Assembly (NCBI RefSeq): GCF_020509005.1
Contig: NC_063016.1
Location: forward strand, 2,480,001 to 2,544,000
Source: Fulvia fulva
Taxonomy: Eukaryota > Ascomycota > Dothideomycetes > Mycosphaerellales > Mycosphaerellaceae
Direction: 5' to 3'
DNA: 64,000 bases
Translations under genes and position numbers: made by a program
The notes under the pieces: model-generated
Told to the model about the DNA's origin: nothing
The model's input: only the letters and a program-made list of their open reading frames with translations
Database searches by the model: none
Part shown: positions 21,301-30,137 of the stretch, piece by piece
How the letters are laid out: each line of letters begins with the position of its first letter
Numbering within the stretch: the first letter of the stretch is position 1

Positions 21301-22043
21301 CGCTGCGTAGGTTCAATAGCGATAACGCAATCGCATTGTTCAAATCTGAGTACTCCTGTTCTCCAGTCGATTACTGGGTTGTGCTTTCTCAACCAAGGTG
21401 TACCGAGTACAATGTCATGACTGGCCATGTCAGTGACATCCAGGGTAATTTCCTCGTGGTGCTGTTGGATTGCAAGTGGTAGCGGTATCGTCTCGCGCTC
21501 CACACTGGGTAAGGATGATCCGTCTACCGCGATCAATTCATAACCCTCTTTCTTTCTGCGGGTAGCTAGCCCGTGTCGTTTGACAAATGATTCGGAGGCG
21601 AAGTTCCCGCTCGCTCCGGAATCTATCATGGCATATGTCCGATGCCCATTGACGATAATCTTCGTTCGAAACACTGTAGTCGATGCTTGAGCCTTTTCTG
21701 TGTTGCATAACTCCTTTCGGTCGCTCATTCCTGAGGAGTCGATCCTTTTCCCTGTTCGTATGTGGAACGTCGTGCTTCGTGTCTCGAGGCCTCCGCTTGA
21801 ACCTGGCGCGAGCCTTTCTGTGTCCACACCTGTAGTCGGTGACGTTCCTGGATCTTCTGCGTTTCTGAGTAGAGAGATCGTACGTGTTGTACGGCGTGTC
21901 GTAATTCGTTCGATACGAATGTTCCTGACGGTGTAAGGTATCCTGGTCCTATCATATGGCTTCCTATCGGTGGTCTCTCGATGACAGCTGTTGCTAGGTT
22001 CTCGGTGACGCTCACAGCTGGGTATGTCCATACCATTGCCCAT
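18240..22043 (-). CDS. pol: Ty3-1 pol polyprotein (PR-RT-RH-IN-chromodomain), made by -1 frameshift
   Basis: 1267 codons are open; the translated part probably begins at the slip site 21752-21746 (codon 98). Domains: retropepsin DSGAS (141-145); RT with [14 protein letters not shown] and YMDD (499-502); RNase H ETDASD (647-652); integrase zinc HHCC (H830, H837, C867, C870); DDE core D900, D966, E1002 with 35 residues between the last two; a GPF/Y-like module (about 1130-1170); and chromodomain (about 1192-1228, [21 protein letters not shown]). The chromodomain places it in the chromoviruses, where it is thought to steer integration to heterochromatin, in line with insertion into RIPed DNA. 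All catalytic residues are present. The pol end overlaps the antisense gene. Confidence 0.96.
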   Translation of the reverse strand: MGNGMDIPSCERHREPSNSCHRETTDRKPYDRTRIPYTVRNIRIERITTRRTTRTISLLRNAEDPGTSPTTGVDTERLAPGSSGGLETRSTTFHIRTGKRIDSSGMSDRKELCNTEKAQASTTVFRTKIIVNGHRTYAMIDSGASGNFASESFVKRHGLATRRKKEGYELIAVDGSSLPSVERETIPLPLAIQQHHEEITLDVTDMASHDIVLGTPWLRKHNPVIDWRTGVLRFEQCDCVIAIEPTQRQRSLVDEVRQLNRIQLAPTRRTEEPPSTGIDTDLGQLGHEITGTDGSNAPSKMTGKSEPDIPQEYRRWSRLFREEEGKNALPKHAPWDHKINIQPGKEPPWGPLYQMSEKELQTLREWLKEKLAKGWIRRSTSSAGTPCMFVPKPNGKLRLVQDYRKLNEITIKNRYPLPNIEEAQDRLTGSDWYTKIDLRDAFYAIRMAAGEEWKTAFRTRYGLYEFLVMPMGLTNAPASCQDLVNETLRDLLDVCVIAYMDDILVYTKGSLQEHTKQVQDVFERLTRAGFKTAPEKCEFHKKQVKFLGFIISTTGITIDPAKTQSIREWPEPKTVKEVQSFLGLANYNRKFIKDYSKTATPMTMLTRKDVSWKWGKEQHEAFTKLKEQCASAPTLRLFDGSKEVHIETDASDMAIGACLTQTHEGKRHPVAYYSRKMTTAEQNYDIHDKELLAIVAAMQHWRVYVEGPPKLTILSDHKNLTYFTTTKELTRRQARWSELLGQYKFEIKYTPGTENGRADALSRRSDYMEGKEPVQHKILKTNPDGSLSANTKEFNNIVQILGDKEEQFPISQGKYQVPKDREEECIQQHHDEPTYGHPGTTKTVDLIQRSFSFPQMRQKVLRYIKQCVHCQQNKAARHAKYGHLQFRTPPTKPWDEVTMDFITKLPLSKDQVTKQTYDMILVMVDRLTKYAHFIPASETYTAEQLGYLVLDRLIRYHGFPETFITDRDKLFTSNYWKTLMGTIGIKHKLSTAYHPETDGQTERTNQTLEQYLRHYINYAQDNWVSLLPVAQIALNNHKSETTSTTPFYANFGKDPNLFGTPGSHPQAERAIVTTETLKEVHKEARKAIEDAQQKLSQQRQNQRKMAPLLKKGDKVYLLTKNLRTRRQTKKLDHVKVGPFFIDKVVGPVNYRLRLPPDAKIHPVFHISKLEPADAKTPCQESFHFEPEAEDEFEVERILDKKGQKYLVKWKGYDESENTWEPEENLTNCCQLLRHFRQDQQIKKDRTGGSQRRQQRNLRNPGTGRLPK

Positions 22044-23722
22044 AGCGTGTCGAGGGTCTTGTCGAACTCAATTGGGTGTAGCATTCGCCGTCCCGATACT
22101 TTCGGTAGGAATTCTTCATGCCTTCTCTGTAGATGTACGATCATGTCGAATAGCTTCTTAGGTGCATCAATCGTGAAGGTCAACTGTTCGTTGTCGTCGT
22201 CAGTGTCGCTCTCTTCTCCTTCGGAGGAATCTTCTTGGCTTGATTCTTCCGGATCCTGGTCTTCTTCGATCGTATCCAGCCCGGTGGTTTCTTGACGTTC
22301 TTGTGGTTCCGGTGACCACGATCCATTCCATCCTGGGTCCTGGTTTTCCTTGTCGTCGTCGTCGAAGCAGGATTCGTCGATGTCCACTTCTCGGAGCGTA
22401 GCGTCTTGCCTATGCGTCGCTCCCAGGGTTCCTCGCGGTTGCTGAGGCCAATACCCTGCTCCAGCCTTTGCGGAGTAGTGAACTTGACACGAGTCTTGGT
22501 AACAGAATCGCCAATGAAGGCTTCCATGACCATTTCGAGATTCGGATTCGATCTCGTAATCGACTCTTCGTGCCATCATGTTGAACTGTTGTGGTCGGTT
22601 CTGCAGTCCGAATGGAATGACCTCCATTCGCTGCCCATGGTATCCTCCTCGTCCTCGTGAGGGGTCCAGGAGAGGCTTCGTGCTTCTGTTGCTAGCTCTC
22701 TCCTCCACTCTCTGAGTATAGTCGGTATCTCCCGGAGATCCAACACTGCTCTCAGATTTACTAGTTCGGGGTTGCATCATGTTGAACTGTTCGCGGCGCA
22801 CCATATTCTTACCGCGGCAGTCCCTTGCTAGGTGGCCAGGTTTGCCACATCCATAGCAGGTTCGTGTTTCTCTTCCTGAACTCGGGGGTCTTCCTTTCCC
22901 CTTGCTGTTCCTGATCTTGCGACCTTTTTCGGTAACGTCGAGCTCCATTGGTTGAGGTCCGTAATATGGTTTGTTGTTAGGCTTGTGGTTGTAGTTGTCG
23001 TTGAAGCCTTTGTTATGGTTGTCGTAGCCTGGTGTGTATCCGGCCTTTCCGGATACCTTGGAGTCGTATCGTCGTTCCATAGCTCTTTCGTAGAGCTTGT
23101 CGTCAAGATCAATCGTGACTTGGACTAGGTCGCCTAAGCCATCGATCCTCCGACCGTCCCTCATTAACTCATCCTTGACATGCTCCTTCAGTCCTCGTCG
23201 GTACATGACCTGAAGTGCTTCGTCGTCCCAATCGGTAAGTTGTGCGTACTCCTGGAATTTGGCAGCGTATTCGGCGGTGGATGTCTTCTGAGTCAAGTGC
23301 TGAATTACACGAACGGCAGTGGCAATCTCGTTGGAGACCCCAAAGACGCTCTTCATAGCATGCTTGAGATGATTGTAAGACTTGAAGACTCCGTCGGCAT
23401 TATCTTCTCCATTGCTGTCCAGGTACTTCCTAAGGAATGGTTTGACCCAATGCTGTGCTCGTCCTCGAAGAAAGGTAGTGGCAAAGACAGGCTTGAGGTT
23501 CTCAGCCATGGAGTTGAACAAGAAGTACATGTCCATCTGAGCAACCCAAGTGTCGAACTTGTCTCGGTCGCCATAGTAGAAATCTGGCTTGCCAATCTTG
23601 AGGGTGTCGTTGCCTGTATGAGTAGCCAAGGCATTGATAGCATCGTTCGCGGTCTGAGGTCGTCGGGCTCTGCTTGCTTCACTGGGGGCGGGTGTTCCCC
23701 GGTCACTCTGTCGGTCTCCCAT
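21725..23722 (-). CDS. gag: Ty3-1 gag (capsid and nucleocapsid)
   Basis: 665 residues. ATG 23722 lies only 19 nt inside the 5' LTR. Residues 45-215 form the retrotransposon gag capsid region ([16 protein letters not shown]...). A CCHC knuckle, [14 protein letters not shown], lies at 289-302 and would bind the RNA. Unusually, more than 350 residues follow the knuckle. They include two copies of a QFNMM word (312 and 380) and a very acidic stretch (about 446-513). The stop at 21725 is 18 nt beyond the GGGAAAA slip site, so most ribosomes should end here and a minority continue into pol. Confidence 0.94.
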   Translation of the reverse strand: MGDRQSDRGTPAPSEASRARRPQTANDAINALATHTGNDTLKIGKPDFYYGDRDKFDTWVAQMDMYFLFNSMAENLKPVFATTFLRGRAQHWVKPFLRKYLDSNGEDNADGVFKSYNHLKHAMKSVFGVSNEIATAVRVIQHLTQKTSTAEYAAKFQEYAQLTDWDDEALQVMYRRGLKEHVKDELMRDGRRIDGLGDLVQVTIDLDDKLYERAMERRYDSKVSGKAGYTPGYDNHNKGFNDNYNHKPNNKPYYGPQPMELDVTEKGRKIRNSKGKGRPPSSGRETRTCYGCGKPGHLARDCRGKNMVRREQFNMMQPRTSKSESSVGSPGDTDYTQRVEERASNRSTKPLLDPSRGRGGYHGQRMEVIPFGLQNRPQQFNMMARRVDYEIESESRNGHGSLHWRFCYQDSCQVHYSAKAGAGYWPQQPRGTLGATHRQDATLREVDIDESCFDDDDKENQDPGWNGSWSPEPQERQETTGLDTIEEDQDPEESSQEDSSEGEESDTDDDNEQLTFTIDAPKKLFDMIVHLQRRHEEFLPKVSGRRMLHPIEFDKTLDTLWAMVWTYPAVSVTENLATAVIERPPIGSHMIGPGYLTPSGTFVSNELRHAVQHVRSLYSETQKIQERHRLQVWTQKGSRQVQAEASRHEARRSTYEQGKGSTPQE
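21746..21752 (-). promoter_or_regulatory. Ty3-1 -1 ribosomal frameshift site GGGAAAA
   Basis: On the minus strand the gag codons read CAG GGA AAA GGA, giving G GGA AAA, a perfect X-XXY-YYZ heptamer in the gag frame. Slipping back one base gives GGG AAA AGG ATC, exactly the pol frame. Confidence 0.85.
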
Positions 23723-23729
23723 CGTAGAG

Positions 23730-23741
23730 GGCGTTCAAAGC
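23730..23741 (-). promoter_or_regulatory. Ty3-1 primer binding region, possible self-primer
   Basis: The minus strand next to the LTR reads GCTTTGAACGCC. It does not start with the TGG expected for a tRNA 3' end. TTGAACGCC (23738-23730) is complementary to GGCGTTCAA at 23939-23931 in the LTR, about 35 nt after a TATTTA box. Confidence 0.5.
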
Positions 23742-24166
23742 TGTTAGGTTTGGTATAACCTAATGATATCACAAGATCAGAAGACCAAGCTCAATCGGGT
23801 TTGTTCTCGGGCCGATGGGAAGTTGAGGGAGGGTGATGAAGCAGTAGCTGTCTTGTCTCGCAGAGATCAAGTAGCAGTGAGGCAGAGGTTGTGTTGTGGT
23901 GTATTCCAAACAGTGATATTAAACAGTGAGTTGAACGCCTCGAAGCCATAAGGGATTCTCAGCGTTCCTAAATACAAAGGAGATCCCCTTATGCCCAGGG
24001 GTATTGCTTTCTTTGCTTTCCATCATTTCTGTGCTTTCTCTAGAAGGCGTACCGAGCGTAGAAATCGCTGCGAGCGAGCTGCAGCGGGAGTGCCCACTAG
24101 TTGGCTCGGCACCACGTGATCCGAAATCGGTTGGCTCGTAGGGTCCAGACGACTCGATCCGTAACA
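23742..24166 (-). repeat. Ty3-1 5' LTR with promoter
   Basis: 425 bp, identical to 17205-17629. A TATTTA box on the minus strand (23974-23969) suggests transcription starting near 23940. TACGA follows at 24167-24171. Confidence 0.95.
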
Positions 24167-24171
24167 TACGA

Positions 24172-25243
24172 AGACTATATTAGGAACAGACCCTACTACT
24201 AGAAGATCGTTTCCTAAGTATCTCCCTATTAGAAATCCGCCTAGGCCGGTAGGATAACGACCTTATAATAGAGATCTATATAGTATACGGTACTACCGAA
24301 ATGTAGTAAGTAATACGGTAGCTCGATATAGGAAAGCCCTACGCGCTACTTCGCTAATATCGAATAGACGATAATAACGTAGTAGCGATAGGAGGTCAAA
24401 TCTATATTAAGAATAGGTACGGCGGCTATAACGTATTTGTACCTAATAAGCCCGATCTACGCTTTAACGTATTCTAAGCTTATTACGCTATACTATTAGC
24501 CGGTTATCTAGGGCGCGCTTAGACGTACGAGCTAATTCTAAGGGATTTTATATAGCCCGGCCTCTTATAGTACCTATATAACAACATCTTTAAGTGCTAT
24601 AAGTATAGATCTTCTAAGCCTTCCTAGACGTAATACCCGGGACTACTAAAGCCCCTACCTATTTTCTTCGAGTTATAGAATAAGGTCGCTATAGACTCCG
24701 TCGTAGGACTACCCCCTACGGATCGTACCGGTAAGGGCTCCTATATAATACCTATTAAAGAGATAACGGCTAAATTTATCGTCTATATATTCGTACGAGA
24801 CTACTACCGCCTATACGGGGCCCCGCTTCTAATCGTTACCGATAGAGGTAGTTAATAGTTATCTACTTTCTAGCGGCGTTTCTACGAATTAGTAGGAATA
24901 GACTATAAGCTATTAATAGCCTTCTATCCTAAGACTAACGGCTAATTAGAAAACACTAATAAGGAAATAGAGAAGTATCTACGCCCCTTTATTAACTACG
25001 CCTAGAATAACTAGGTAGACTAGTTACTACTAGTAGAATTTGCGAAGAATAACTACGGTACCGAAGCTACCGGTATTTCGCCCTTCTTTATAGAACTAGG
25101 ACGCAATCTACGAACCGGCAACTTTAATAGTAATAATCTACTTAGACGACTTATACTAGCTAAGTAGCGGATTAGTATAGAGAAAGCTAAACGTTTCGTG
25201 AACTAGATAAAGGACTTATATTAGTACCTATATAAGCTATTAC
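24172..25243 (+). pseudogene. Ty3-0 integrase core, RIP-inactivated
   Basis: Continuation of Ty3-0 after Ty3-1. Read through stops it shows the integrase core: AIDSVVGLP (first Asp, about 24690), IVTDRGS (second Asp, about 24835), a long spacer, AFYPKTNGQLENTN (Glu, about 24920-24960), and ISPFFIELGRNLRTG near 25080. The zinc-binding part lies in 24172-24620 but is hard to read. It is interrupted by LINE-A inside the C-terminal region and continues at 30138. Confidence 0.85.
25228..25243 (+). repeat. LINE-A target-site duplication, left copy
   Basis: CTATATAAGCTATTAC, repeated at 30122-30137. Its CTATA start merges with the CTAT tail of the element. Confidence 0.92.
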
Positions 25244-25284
25244 ATAAGTATATAGTCTAACCGGTCAAAAAACGGCGTGACACG

Positions 25285-26544
25285 ATGATAGCGATCGCAG
25301 GAAACGACCAGGAGCAGGAGAGTAACGAGTGGAAGGAGGTCTGCAGGAAGGCAGAAACAATGGCAATGGCAGGAGATGGCGAGCACCCAGAAAGAGCACT
25401 TAAGGGGATGATTTTGGAGCTCCTTGGAGGGCTAAAGGCACTAAGGAGCCAAACAGGACAGATCATTAACAGGACAGTAGCAGCAGCAGCAAAGAAGAAG
25501 ACACAGGAAGGCCAGAAACTAAGCCAACCAACCTGGGCAGCAGTTGCAGCCCAAAACCCTCCCCCCCAGAAAACAGCTATCAAGGTCTACATTTCCGACC
25601 AGCAAGAGCAGAAAGAGATTGAGGGCCTGTCAGGCAAGGAGATCATACAGAAGATTGGGATACAAGGCATCATTGGAGCCAGGAAAGAGAAGGGAGGTGT
25701 CCTTAAGCTGTTCACAGCACAGGAGCAAGACAGGAAGAGGCTAGAGACACAGAAGGAGTGGACAGTCAAACTAGGCAAGACGGCTAAGGTCTCACACCAA
25801 CAAAATATGGTTATTGCCCATGGGATGACCACAAAGTTTGACATTGAAGGAGACCTTAAGAGGCTGCAGGACCAGAACCAGGCTGTATGCCCAGGGCTAC
25901 AGATCACAAAAGCAGCATGGGTCAACAGAAAGACAAAGGACACAAAGAGAGAGTCTTCTCTAGTGCTCTGGATAGGCACTGTAGAACAGGCAAACACCGT
26001 GCTTGACAAGGGCATCTTCTGGGAATGCGAAAGAATGGACACAGAAATCCATAGAAGCACCCACAGACTACTGCAATGCTTCAAGTGCCAACAGTATGGT
26101 CATATCTCTACTAGATGCCCAAGCCAAAAGGACACTTGTTCCCACTGTGCTGGTAGCCATAAAGTACAGAATTGCACAGCCCCAAAGAGTGAAGCCAGAT
26201 GTGCATGCTGTGGAAAGAAACACCCTTCCTGGTCCCAAGACTGCACAGCTAGGATTGAGGCAAAGAGGAGGGCAAGAGAAGCCAGGATCAACACCCCTAT
26301 CAGATTCCAGACAGGGACAATCACCCAAGAACCCCTAAGGACTGTCTACAACCCTCTGAAAAGAGGCAGAACAGAAGAGACCACACAGGCCCAAGGCCAC
26401 CCTGCTATGGGTAGACCAAAATCAATTGTGGTTGCAGGAAGAGACCCGTCACAAAGCAGGCTCAACCTTACCACAATCCCAAATAGCAGCCAGCAGCAGG
26501 AAGCACGAGAAGACCAGCAGGAGACCAGCATGGATGAGTCATGA
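25285..26544 (+). CDS. LINE-A ORF1, gag-like RNA-binding protein
   Basis: 419 residues. The first ATG after an in-frame stop at 25258 is used. The N-terminal third is Lys/Gln-rich and partly helical. The middle (about 95-250) resembles the RNA-recognition-like core of fungal LINE ORF1 proteins. Three zinc knuckles follow: C265-C268-H273-C278 (CFKCQQYGHISTRC), C285-C288-H292-C297, and a third with C306, C309, H313 and C320. The tail is basic, then Ser/Gln-rich. It would coat the element RNA and escort it to the nucleus. Its stop TGA overlaps the ATG of ORF2 in ATGA. Confidence 0.92.
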   Translation: MIAIAGNDQEQESNEWKEVCRKAETMAMAGDGEHPERALKGMILELLGGLKALRSQTGQIINRTVAAAAKKKTQEGQKLSQPTWAAVAAQNPPPQKTAIKVYISDQQEQKEIEGLSGKEIIQKIGIQGIIGARKEKGGVLKLFTAQEQDRKRLETQKEWTVKLGKTAKVSHQQNMVIAHGMTTKFDIEGDLKRLQDQNQAVCPGLQITKAAWVNRKTKDTKRESSLVLWIGTVEQANTVLDKGIFWECERMDTEIHRSTHRLLQCFKCQQYGHISTRCPSQKDTCSHCAGSHKVQNCTAPKSEARCACCGKKHPSWSQDCTARIEAKRRAREARINTPIRFQTGTITQEPLRTVYNPLKRGRTEETTQAQGHPAMGRPKSIVVAGRDPSQSRLNLTTIPNSSQQQEAREDQQETSMDES

Positions 26545-29500
26545 TTGAGACACCTAATCTTACCACTATCCAGTACAACGTCAACAAAAGCCAGCACAAG
26601 GTCCAGAGAAGCTTTCTCCAAGCACTGGACCCAAAGAAACACCTAGTTATTGCAGTCCATGAACCTTGGATCAACAGCAAATCTAACAGACCATCTACTG
26701 CTAACGACCCAAGGTATCACACACTCCTAGCCAAACAAGGCACCCCTAGAACATGCATGTACATCAGCAAAGAGATGGCAACAGACAGCTGGGAACAAAT
26801 CCAACAGGAAGGGGGAGACATCACCTCAGTCAGACTCAACACCAACCAAGGCAGCATCCACATCCACAGTGTATACAACCCACCCCCCAGCTCCAGAAGC
26901 AGCACCCAGCTGGGCACACTACAACAGCTGCCAGACATCCTGCAGAGTGACTCCCAACACATCGTGCTGGGAGACTTCAACTTGCACCATCCTACATGGG
27001 GATCAGACTTTGCACCTGCCCATCACTTCCTAGCTAACAGACTCCTCTCCACTACCCAAAGCAACAACATGCACCTAGTTACCCCAAAGGGCCTAACTAC
27101 CTGGTCACAGAGAGCAAGCTCAAGCACCATTGACCTGTGCTTTGCATCACATGACCTGCAGCAGAAGGTCACCAGATGCTGGGTTAACCAGGACTTGGAG
27201 TCCTCATCAGATCACCTCCCAATTCAGGTGGAGTTTGAAACACAGACACAGCAGGAAGGAGACCTAGAACCTCAGCTGGCCTGGAAGGCAGCCAACTGGG
27301 AACAGATCAGACAAGACCTGGAACAGAAGCTAGCTGGACTAGAGACCAGGAGACTGGAAACAGCCTTAGACATAGACCAAGCAGTGGCAGAACTGGTTAG
27401 AACAATGCAGGAAACTGCGGCAGCCCACACCAGAGAAAAGAAACAGTCACTGTACCAGAAGCCATTCTGGACAAAGGAATGCTCAGAGAAGGTCAAGGCA
27501 GCCAGGCAGGCCAGGAGAGCCCTTACCCAGAGCCACTCCCAGGAAGCATGGGACAGATACAACCAGGCAACCAGAGACAAGAAGGCCCAGATCAAGAGGG
27601 ACAAGATGCTGGAGTGGAGGTCAACAGTTGGATCCATTACCCAGAATCCTGAGAAGATGTGGAAACTAGCAAAGTGGGCAAGACAACCCACACAGGACAG
27701 AAACATGCTGCCCCAGTTTCCAAACATTGAAGACCAGGAAGGAGTAATCCAACACACTCTCCCAGGAAAGGCACAGGCATTGGGGAAACATTTCTTTGGC
27801 ACACAGGTAGAAGCTGACCTGCAGGATCTGGAGGGCAGTGTGCATCCAACACCACTAGAGCAATCCTGCACAGTGGGAGAGGGAGAGATCAAGAGCATCA
27901 TTAAGACACTCTCAGGAAACAAGGCCCCGGGACCAGATGGGACTCCAAACTTGTTCATCAAGACATGCAAGGACCAGATCTCCCCTGCACTGTCAAACAT
28001 CTTTTCACAGTGCATGGCCCAAGGACACTGCCCTAAACACTTCAAGGAGTCACTGACTGTGGTCTTGAGAAAACCACAGAAAGAGGACTACACAAAGCTA
28101 AAGGCATACAGACCTATTGCCTTGCTCAACACACTAGGCAAACTCCTGGAAAAGATCATAGCAGAAAGGCTGACAAACCTAGCTGAAGAACATGGAATCC
28201 TTCCTGAAGAACAGATGGGAGGCAGGAAACAAAGATCAACACTAACAGCTGTGGAACTTATCACAGAGCAGATCAAGACCCTATGGCACTTTGGGAACAA
28301 CAAAGCAGCCACACTCCTCTCACTAGACATATCAGGAGCCTTTGACAATGTCTCACACCAGAGGCTGATCCACATCCTGAAACAGAAGGCTATCCCCAAC
28401 TGGACAGTCCAGTTTATCCAGTCCTTCCTCAGAGGCAGAACCACAAGACTAAGACTGGGCAGATACAAATCTGACAGCATGCCTACAGAGACAGGAATCC
28501 CACAGGGATCAACAATGTCTCCAATCCTGTTTCTCCTCTTTATGGCAGACCTGCCAGCAAAGCTAAACTCCAGAAACACATCAGCCTCAGGGTTTGTAGA
28601 TGACACAAACATCCTAGCCTGGTCAGACAGCACAGAAGAGAACTGCAGAATCTTGCAGAAGAAACACAAGGAATGTGAGGAATGGGCCAGGAAACATGGA
28701 GCCAGATTTGCCCCAGAGAAGTATCAACTCATCCACTTCAGTAGAGCCAGAAACAGACACAATATGCAAGCCCCAATCACTATTCAGGGACACACAACAG
28801 AACCCTCAAGTGAATTAAGGGTGCTAGGAATATGGATGGATCCAAAGCTCAGCTGGGGACCACAGGTCAAGAAAGCACAGGCAAGAGCAGACAACAACAG
28901 GCAATCAATTGACAGGCTTACAGCCTCCACATGGGGAGCCACATTTGCGAAAGCAAAGGTTATGTACAAGGCCATTGTGAAGCCAGCCATGCTATATGGA
29001 GCCCAGATCTGGTCAGCCCAAGACAAGATCCCAAAAAGAATTGCAGATCCCATCAGCAGAGCCCAAGCCTCCTGTCTGAAAAAGGTGCTTGGAGCATACA
29101 AGTCAACTCCAACAAGGGTGGTCGAAATGGAGTCTGGCTCCCCACCAGCCAAGCTCTACCTTCAAGGGTTGAGATACCAGTATGCAGGAAAGACGTCTGC
29201 ATACCCAGCCCAGCTAGTAATCCAGAAGGCAGTCAACAAAATCAGGAGCCAGTGCACAAGAAGGCACAGACAAGCAAGACCCAATCCAGCCCCACAGAAG
29301 CAGCAGGACCTGCAGAAGTTCAAAGAACTAACAGAACAGCTGCACCTAGCCCAGCAGGAACAGGACAGAAGGGCTCAAGGGAGAGGATCAGCAGCCAGCC
29401 AAGGGAAGAAGCAACAGTCTCTAGCTGAAAGGATGGCAGGACTCCTCTGGAAGACTGAATGGACAAGAACCCCACAGAGGCCAGGAACCCCAAAGGCACT

Positions 29501-29927
29501 CCAACAGTTTGGTAGCCACAACTACCTACTGTACTCAGACCTGACCAGGTCAGAAGCAAGCATAGCAATACAAATCCGCTCTGAACACATCGGAGTCAGG
29601 GCATACCTGCATCAGAGAAAAGTCCCAGGTATCGAAGACAAGAGTTGCCCATGCGGCTACCTGTCCCAGAATGTCGAACATAGACTTCTGGTTTGCAAAG
29701 AATGGAGTACAGGGAGAGGTGAATGGAGGGCAAGGGCAAGGAACAGAAACTTCCAAGCCATGATCAGCAATAAGGGAGACCTCCAGAGAATTACAAGGTG
29801 GATCATCCACCAAGGATTTTTGGAGCAGTTCTCTCTTACTAGGGAAACAGAGAGATGGATTGAGGAGAGAAAGAAGGAGGAGGAGAGCAGGAAGAGGGGG
29901 ACAACTCTAGGGTTGCAGACAAGGTAG
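26541..29927 (+). CDS. LINE-A ORF2, endonuclease-reverse transcriptase
   Basis: 1128 residues. Residues 1-235 form an apurinic-type endonuclease with N13, E41 (HEPW), Y112, GDFN (D145, N147), D198 and SDH (D224, H225) all present. RT spans about 430-760: YRPIALLNTLGKLLEK, SLDISGAFDNVSH, TGIPQGSTMSP and FVDD (685-688). The C-terminus has CPCG...H...C near 1035-1055. Between the thumb and that motif lies only a Gln/Arg-rich region, so the RNase H seen in many Tad- and I-type elements appears to be missing. The protein nicks the target and copies the RNA in place. Its ATG overlaps the ORF1 stop by one base (ATGA), pointing to coupled re-initiation. Confidence 0.95.
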   Translation: MIETPNLTTIQYNVNKSQHKVQRSFLQALDPKKHLVIAVHEPWINSKSNRPSTANDPRYHTLLAKQGTPRTCMYISKEMATDSWEQIQQEGGDITSVRLNTNQGSIHIHSVYNPPPSSRSSTQLGTLQQLPDILQSDSQHIVLGDFNLHHPTWGSDFAPAHHFLANRLLSTTQSNNMHLVTPKGLTTWSQRASSSTIDLCFASHDLQQKVTRCWVNQDLESSSDHLPIQVEFETQTQQEGDLEPQLAWKAANWEQIRQDLEQKLAGLETRRLETALDIDQAVAELVRTMQETAAAHTREKKQSLYQKPFWTKECSEKVKAARQARRALTQSHSQEAWDRYNQATRDKKAQIKRDKMLEWRSTVGSITQNPEKMWKLAKWARQPTQDRNMLPQFPNIEDQEGVIQHTLPGKAQALGKHFFGTQVEADLQDLEGSVHPTPLEQSCTVGEGEIKSIIKTLSGNKAPGPDGTPNLFIKTCKDQISPALSNIFSQCMAQGHCPKHFKESLTVVLRKPQKEDYTKLKAYRPIALLNTLGKLLEKIIAERLTNLAEEHGILPEEQMGGRKQRSTLTAVELITEQIKTLWHFGNNKAATLLSLDISGAFDNVSHQRLIHILKQKAIPNWTVQFIQSFLRGRTTRLRLGRYKSDSMPTETGIPQGSTMSPILFLLFMADLPAKLNSRNTSASGFVDDTNILAWSDSTEENCRILQKKHKECEEWARKHGARFAPEKYQLIHFSRARNRHNMQAPITIQGHTTEPSSELRVLGIWMDPKLSWGPQVKKAQARADNNRQSIDRLTASTWGATFAKAKVMYKAIVKPAMLYGAQIWSAQDKIPKRIADPISRAQASCLKKVLGAYKSTPTRVVEMESGSPPAKLYLQGLRYQYAGKTSAYPAQLVIQKAVNKIRSQCTRRHRQARPNPAPQKQQDLQKFKELTEQLHLAQQEQDRRAQGRGSAASQGKKQQSLAERMAGLLWKTEWTRTPQRPGTPKALQQFGSHNYLLYSDLTRSEASIAIQIRSEHIGVRAYLHQRKVPGIEDKSCPCGYLSQNVEHRLLVCKEWSTGRGEWRARARNRNFQAMISNKGDLQRITRWIIHQGFLEQFSLTRETERWIEERKKEEESRKRGTTLGLQTR

Positions 29928-30110
29928 TCAGAGGCTAACCACCATGACACTAGTGCACCCTAATGGAAGGAAAACTGAGAACTCATGGCAAGGAAGCTAT
30001 TAGAGAAGGAGAGGAGGTTTTTACCTAGGAATAGGTTTCCTACCTTATGCAGTAACATATATAGACATAAACCCGCATGGGCCGGAGGGCACCACAACGG
30101 GTAAATGAAT
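29928..30110 (+). other. LINE-A 3' UTR with GNRA-loop hairpin
   Basis: It contains ACCTA-GGAA-TAGGT (30023-30036), a 5-bp stem closed by a GNRA-type tetraloop, flanked by GGTTTTT and TTTCCTACC. A later CCCGCATGGGCCGGA word is shared with LINE-B (CTGCATAGGCCGGA). Confidence 0.65.
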
Positions 30111-30126
30111 TATCTATCTATCTATA
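30111..30126 (+). repeat. LINE-A tail (TATC)n
   Basis: Four TATC/CTAT units end the element and run into the target duplication, which itself begins CTATA. Confidence 0.88.
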
Positions 30127-30137
30127 TAAGCTATTAC

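Larger units (their letters stand above)
17205..24166 (-). mobile_element. Ty3-1: intact Ty3/gypsy chromovirus with an antisense accessory gene
   Basis: 6.96 kb. It has two LTRs of 425 bp that read identical base for base, the 5-bp duplication TACGA, a polypurine tract, a PBS region, gag, a -1 frameshift site, pol with chromodomain, and a plus-strand ORF between pol and the 3' LTR. There are no nonsense codons and no RIP pattern, although it sits inside heavily RIPed Ty3-0. It is therefore a recent insertion and a good candidate for an active copy. Confidence 0.96.
25244..30126 (+). mobile_element. LINE-A: intact two-ORF non-LTR retrotransposon
   Basis: About 4.9 kb with a 16-bp target duplication, two open ORFs, a 3' UTR with hairpin, and a CTAT-repeat tail. 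It shows no RIP although it lies in heavily RIPed Ty3-0, so it is a recent insertion. The 5' UTR is only about 41 bp (25244-25284); the element may be slightly 5'-truncated or naturally short. It is strikingly poor in CpG. Confidence 0.95.

Noticed and set aside
23180..23758. 192-codon plus-strand ORF opposite Ty3-1 gag
   Set aside because: Antisense shadow of the gag capsid region, with no motif and no separate support.
27272..28045. 257-codon minus-strand ORF inside LINE-A ORF2
   Set aside because: It lies fully antisense to the conserved RT/endonuclease frame, shows no domain, and its composition is what the CAG-rich sense codons give on the other strand.
28088..28669. 193-codon minus-strand ORF opposite the LINE-A RT
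   Set aside because: Shadow of a stop-poor sense frame; no recognisable motif.
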